From Desulfovibrio sp. X2 (GTDB taxonomy: Bacteria > Desulfobacterota > Desulfovibrionia > Desulfovibrionales > Desulfovibrionaceae): a stretch of 64,000 bases of DNA. The notes below the pieces were generated by a model. It was not told the origin of the DNA and made no database searches. It saw only the letters and a program-made list of their open reading frames with translations. Both the position numbers and the translations under genes were made by a program. The stretch covers positions 34,941 through 98,940 of the forward strand of contig NZ_ATHV01000028.1 of NCBI RefSeq assembly GCF_000422205.1. The letters are read 5' to 3'. Within the stretch, counting starts at the first letter, position 1; the number at the start of each line of letters is the position of its first letter. This document shows, piece after piece, positions 61,050 through 64,000 of this stretch.

Positions 61050-61826
61050 ATGTCCGAGCGCCAGGATCAGGATCGTTTCCAGGAAGAGGTTTCACGGGAT
61101 AGAGGCGGGGCCGGGCAGGCGCTCGGCCCCGGCATGGGGCAGGGGCCCTTCGGGCTCTGCCTGTCCACGCTCGAGAAGTTCCTGCTCAAGCGCGGCTTCA
61201 CGCTGCGCGAGACGTGCGACCGGCTCACCGGGGTCGTCTGGACGGTCTGCGGCCGCGCCGACCTGCCCGGCGAGGTCCGCTATCCGTCGCCCGCCTATCA
61301 TTATAATGCCCGCGACCGCGGCGCCGACCTCGAGGCGGCGCTCGCCGCCGCCGCCGCGCTGCTCGGCCTCGCGCCGGAGGTCCTGGCCGCCCAGGCCGCG
61401 GGCGTGGCGCTCATGCCGCCGGCGGGCTTCGCCTGCCGCCTGTGCGGCTCCTGCTGCACCTCCATGCCGGACGCCTTCCGGGGGCGCCTCTCGTACGAGG
61501 AGGTCGCCTGGTGGCGCAGCCTCGGCCTCTACCGCATCCTGCGCCTGGTGGGCGTGGAGGAGCGGGCGGGGCACACGCTCTACACGGCCTGGAAGAATCC
61601 GAAGACCGGGAAGTTCTTCAAGCGCTGCCCCTGGCTGCGCGCCCTGCCAGGAGGAGGCCGGGGCTGCGGCATCTACGAGCACCGGCCCCTCAAGTGCCGC
61701 TCCTTCCCGATCACGCGCGAGCATGCGGAATGGTCGCACTGCCGCGCCTTCGAACATTTTCCCGTCGTGCCGGATGGCGGCGAGCGCCGCGGGGAGGGCC
61801 GCGAGGCGGCGGCCGAAGAGGGCTAG
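61050..61826 (+). CDS. YkgJ-family cysteine-cluster protein
   Basis: A 258-residue soluble protein. The cysteine cluster CRLCGSCCTSMPDAF followed by CPWL and GCGIYEHRPLKCRSFPITRE matches the YkgJ zinc/iron-chelating domain, seen in uncharacterised proteins of many bacteria. The N-terminal 130 residues (LSTLEKFLLKRGFTLRETCD, AAALLGLAPEVLAAQ) are outside that domain and unassigned. AGGAGGAG precedes ATG 61050. The cluster probably binds Fe-S or Zn; function unknown. Confidence 0.8.
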   Translation: MSERQDQDRFQEEVSRDRGGAGQALGPGMGQGPFGLCLSTLEKFLLKRGFTLRETCDRLTGVVWTVCGRADLPGEVRYPSPAYHYNARDRGADLEAALAAAAALLGLAPEVLAAQAAGVALMPPAGFACRLCGSCCTSMPDAFRGRLSYEEVAWWRSLGLYRILRLVGVEERAGHTLYTAWKNPKTGKFFKRCPWLRALPGGGRGCGIYEHRPLKCRSFPITREHAEWSHCRAFEHFPVVPDGGERRGEGREAAAEEG

Positions 61827-62013
61827 CCCGGGAGCGGACGAACTGCCGCTCGGGCGGTTGCGCCTGCCGGGCGGAATGCATGGCATGATTCTATAGTTGC
61901 GGATGCGACGGCATGCATCACGAATGTAACGTGGGGTGCGTGGAAAGGAGTTGCATTTTGAGGCGGCTTTCTTACACTGCGTAAAACGCCTGCAGCAAGG
62001 CGAGGAGGTTTTC

Positions 62014-63372
62014 GTGGCGCAGCCGCGTCTGCACAAAGGGATGTATTTTTCGGCACGCGCGCTGGGCTATTGTTCCCTCGCGTTTCTTCTTTTCCTGCTG
62101 GCGTTCGCGACTTTCGGCTGCGCCAAGGGCAAGGATTCGGACCCCTCGGGGGCCCGCACCGCCCAGGCCGGGGCCGACGCCCAGACGGGCGCCCGGACGG
62201 ATGCCCAGTCCGCCCAGTCTGCGGACCAGGCCGACGCCGCGGCCGCTCCGGTCACGGAGGAGGACGCCTCGCCTCCCCCGGCCGAGGAAGGCGCCGCCGC
62301 ATCTTCCGGGCAGGCTCCCGCGCAGGCCTCGGCCTCGCCCTGGCCCGATCTGGTGCGCCGCCTCTCCGCCCTGGGCCATGACCCGGAGCGCGTGGCCGCC
62401 CTCTACGACCGGCCCGAGACCGTCTACGACCCCATGGTCATGGGGCGCAAGATGCGCACCCTTTACGAGATCAAGTACCGCGACTGGATGTACCAGCGCG
62501 TGCAGGAGCGGCTCATCGCGCTCGGCTGGATGCAGGGCGAGGCGGACGGCCGCGTGGGCGAGCAGACCATGGCCGCGGTGCGCGCGTTCCAGCTCCACGA
62601 GGGGCTGCGCGTGAACGGCTGGCCGACCTGGAAGCTGCTCGACCGGCTCGACGCCGCCACCGAGCACGCGCCCGCGAATTTCGTGGTCCCGCCCCCGCCC
62701 CCGGAGAAGCCGCAGGCGAAGCGCCCGGTCTACACCGGAGCCCTGACGCCCGAGCGCATCAACGAGGCCGCCAAGCTCTACTCCAGCCACAGGAAGCTCT
62801 TCAAGGCCGCGGAGAAGCAGTACGGCATCCCTCCGGCCACGGTCCTCGGCATCCTGAACGTGGAGACCCGCTACGGCCGTTCGCTCGGCGGGCACAACGC
62901 CTTCGTGGCCCTGTCCAGCATGGCCGCGACCGCTTCCTGGCAGGACGTGGCCCCGGCCTTCGAGGGCCGCACCGTGACGCCCGAGCAGCGGCAGTGGCTG
63001 ATGGGCCGCATGGCCGACAAGGCCCAGTGGGCCTTCGAGGAGCTGGCCGCGCTCCTGTCCTACGCCGAGAGCTGCGGCCGCGAGGCCGCGACCATACCCG
63101 GCTCGGTCTACGGGGCCATCGGGCTCTGCCAGTTCATGCCTTCCTCGGCCGTGCAGCTCGGGGTGGACGGCAACGGCGACGGCAAGGTGGACCTCTTCTG
63201 CCTCGAGGACGCCGTCTTCAGCATCGCCCGCTACCTGCACGCCAGCGGCTACCGCACCGGCAAGAAGTACGCCTCCGCCCGGCGCAAGGCCGTGTGGCGC
63301 TACAACCACAGTGAAATGTACGTGAACACTGTCCTCGACTCCGCCGACATGGTCGGGCGCAAACTCCGTTAG
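62014..63372 (+). CDS. MltB-type lytic transglycosylase with peptidoglycan-binding domain
   Basis: A 452-residue lipoprotein-like protein from GTG 62014, with GAGGAGG five bases upstream. The signal segment ends FATFGC (cysteine 36). After an alanine-rich linker comes a PG_binding_1 domain (RVQERLIALGWMQGEADGRV, RAFQLHEGLRVNGWPTWKLL), then the SLT_2/MltB domain: GILNVETRYGRSLGGHNAFV with the catalytic-type Glu, and SVYGAIGLCQFMPSSAVQLG. In most MltB-like proteins the peptidoglycan-binding domain is at the C-terminus, so this order is less common. Family B repeats follow directly after the stop. Confidence 0.88.
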   Translation: MAQPRLHKGMYFSARALGYCSLAFLLFLLAFATFGCAKGKDSDPSGARTAQAGADAQTGARTDAQSAQSADQADAAAAPVTEEDASPPPAEEGAAASSGQAPAQASASPWPDLVRRLSALGHDPERVAALYDRPETVYDPMVMGRKMRTLYEIKYRDWMYQRVQERLIALGWMQGEADGRVGEQTMAAVRAFQLHEGLRVNGWPTWKLLDRLDAATEHAPANFVVPPPPPEKPQAKRPVYTGALTPERINEAAKLYSSHRKLFKAAEKQYGIPPATVLGILNVETRYGRSLGGHNAFVALSSMAATASWQDVAPAFEGRTVTPEQRQWLMGRMADKAQWAFEELAALLSYAESCGREAATIPGSVYGAIGLCQFMPSSAVQLGVDGNGDGKVDLFCLEDAVFSIARYLHASGYRTGKKYASARRKAVWRYNHSEMYVNTVLDSADMVGRKLR

Positions 63373-63373
63373 C

Positions 63374-63500
63374 TCAGGGCGCTGAAAAGGCACCGTCTGC
63401 GGCGTCGCCGCGAAAAAATCGCGCCCTCGCGTATGTCGCAATACGCGTCGGGCGCGATTTTTTCTTGCGCCTTGCATCTGACGCTTTTTGAGTGCCCTGA
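63374..63500. repeat. Family B long inverted repeat, copy B2
   Basis: Outer arms TCAGGGCGCTGAAAAGG and TTTTTGAGTGCCCTGA; inner arms around AAAAAATCGCGCCC / GGGCGCGATTTTTT; the centre has a CGCGTAT-ATACGCG hairpin. It begins two bases after the MltB stop and could end that transcript. Confidence 0.88.
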
Positions 63501-63629
63501 GAGAGAAGGTTGTTGTCTCTTGGCGGCTTTTCACGCCCGGGTTGCCTGGGACGCAGGGGCCGAGCGTGCCATGAGCGGAACAGGTCGAGGCTTAGCCTCG
63601 CGTGGGAGGGGCCAGGGAGGGGCGCGTGG

Positions 63630-63755
63630 TCAGGGCGCTGAAAAAGCGCCATCTGCTGCGTTGCTGCGAAAAGTCCAAACCCTCGCGTAGGCGGACTACG
63701 CGTCGGGCTTGGACTTTTCTTGAGCCTTGCATCTGACGCTTTTTGAGCGCCCTGA
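63630..63755. repeat. Family B long inverted repeat, copy B3
   Basis: Outer arms TCAGGGCGCTGAAAAAGCG and CGCTTTTTGAGCGCCCTGA are almost perfectly complementary; inner arms AAAAGTCCAA / TTGGACTTTT; centre CGCGTAG-CTACGCG. The loop and inner stem differ from B2, but pairing is kept. Confidence 0.88.
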
Positions 63756-63894
63756 GAAACGGGGGACGCCGTTTTTCGGCGGCTTTTCACGCCCAGGCCG
63801 CCCGTGTTCGTCGGCCGGCATATCGAGAGCGAAGGAAGGTCAAGGGGTAACCCCTTGCGGGGAGGGTCCAGGGAGGGCGAGGAGCCCTCCCTGG

Positions 63895-64000
63895 TCGGGG
63901 CGCTGAAAAGGCGCCATCTGCGGCGTCACTGCGGAAAGGCCAAACCCTCGCGTATGCGGAATACGCGTCGGGCTTGGCCTTTCCTTGTTCCTTGCATCCG
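63895..64000. repeat. Family B long inverted repeat, copy B4 (cut by window edge)
   Basis: Left arm TCGGGGCGCTGAAAAGGCGCC, inner arms AAAGGCCAA / TTGGCCTTT and centre CGCGTAT-ATACGCG are present. The right outer arm lies beyond 64000. Confidence 0.82.

Larger units (their letters stand above)
63373..64000. other. Right-end non-coding array of family B repeats
   Basis: The last 628 bases hold three family B copies with a period of about 256-265 nt and spacers of 130-140 nt. The spacers share GGCGGCTTTTCACGCCC (63522-63538 and 63778-63794) and a CCAGGGAGGG block. No gene is seen; the array runs past the window edge. Confidence 0.75.

Noticed and set aside
63374..64000. Possible CRISPR array at the right end
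   Set aside because: Units are about 260 nt with long-stem repeats of 125 nt that vary in sequence; no 25-40 nt identical repeats and no cas genes.

Overview
The window reads as one chromosomal segment of a high-GC sulfate-reducing bacterium of the Desulfovibrionales (Desulfobacterota). The main reasons are a complete qrcABCD locus (type I cytochrome c3:menaquinone oxidoreductase, typical of sulfate reducers) and a flagellar block flgF-G-A-H-I-J-N-K-L / csrA-fliW / flgM whose order matches, as I recall it, Desulfovibrio vulgaris. Most genes are dense, GC-rich and start at good Shine-Dalgarno sites. Two AT-rich genes (28.3-29.0 kb and 54.4-55.0 kb) stand out as likely acquisitions. No integrase, transposase, rRNA or CRISPR array was seen.

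Layout. 0.1-3.7 kb: TatD-family hydrolase, a lone response regulator and a translationally coupled glycosyltransferase/DUF3431-like pair, divergent from the flagellar genes. 3.9-14.7 kb: flagellar rod, ring and hook-junction operon behind a near-consensus sigma-54 promoter, then csrA-fliW. 14.7-18.2 kb: WD40-type protein, CobW-family GTPase, flgM and a FlgM-associated gene, the last two each behind a sigma-28-like promoter. 18.3-22.9 kb: NAD kinase, DUF89-like protein, MltA and DUF4254 protein. 23.2-26.9 kb: gatB, a flavoprotein and mtnA. 27.0-31.7 kb: NAD(P)-binding protein, two tRNA-Ser genes, an AT-rich orphan, a DJ-1/PfpI protein and der. 32.0-40.4 kb: rfbC-manC, qrcABCD and a sugar-nucleotide epimerase. 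40.5-45.0 kb: a CstA-family transporter with a LytS/LytTR two-component pair, resembling pyruvate-sensing/uptake systems. 45.2-49.7 kb: an ABC exporter with a greatly enlarged nucleotide-binding domain, a cyclic-nucleotide-binding protein, a secreted protein and an RsbW/RsbV-like switch pair. 49.8-58.1 kb: MscS channel, ApgM phosphoglycerate mutase, PAS-GGDEF-EAL protein, AT-rich orphan, CDF metal transporter, response regulator and HD-GYP protein. 58.2-63.4 kb: homoserine dehydrogenase with an aminotransferase, a YkgJ-type cysteine-cluster protein and an MltB-type transglycosylase.

Beyond the genes, two dispersed non-coding repeat families are visible. Family A (three copies, about 13.6, 15.9 and 23.1 kb) is a roughly 150-170 nt element with a conserved series of hairpins, compensatory base changes and a fixed 3' tail; one copy lies in the predicted 5' leader of gatB. 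Family B (44.0 kb and a tandem array from 63.4 kb to the right edge) is a roughly 125 nt long-stem inverted repeat. I consider family A and the unusual ABC/cNMP/RsbVW cluster the two most interesting items here.
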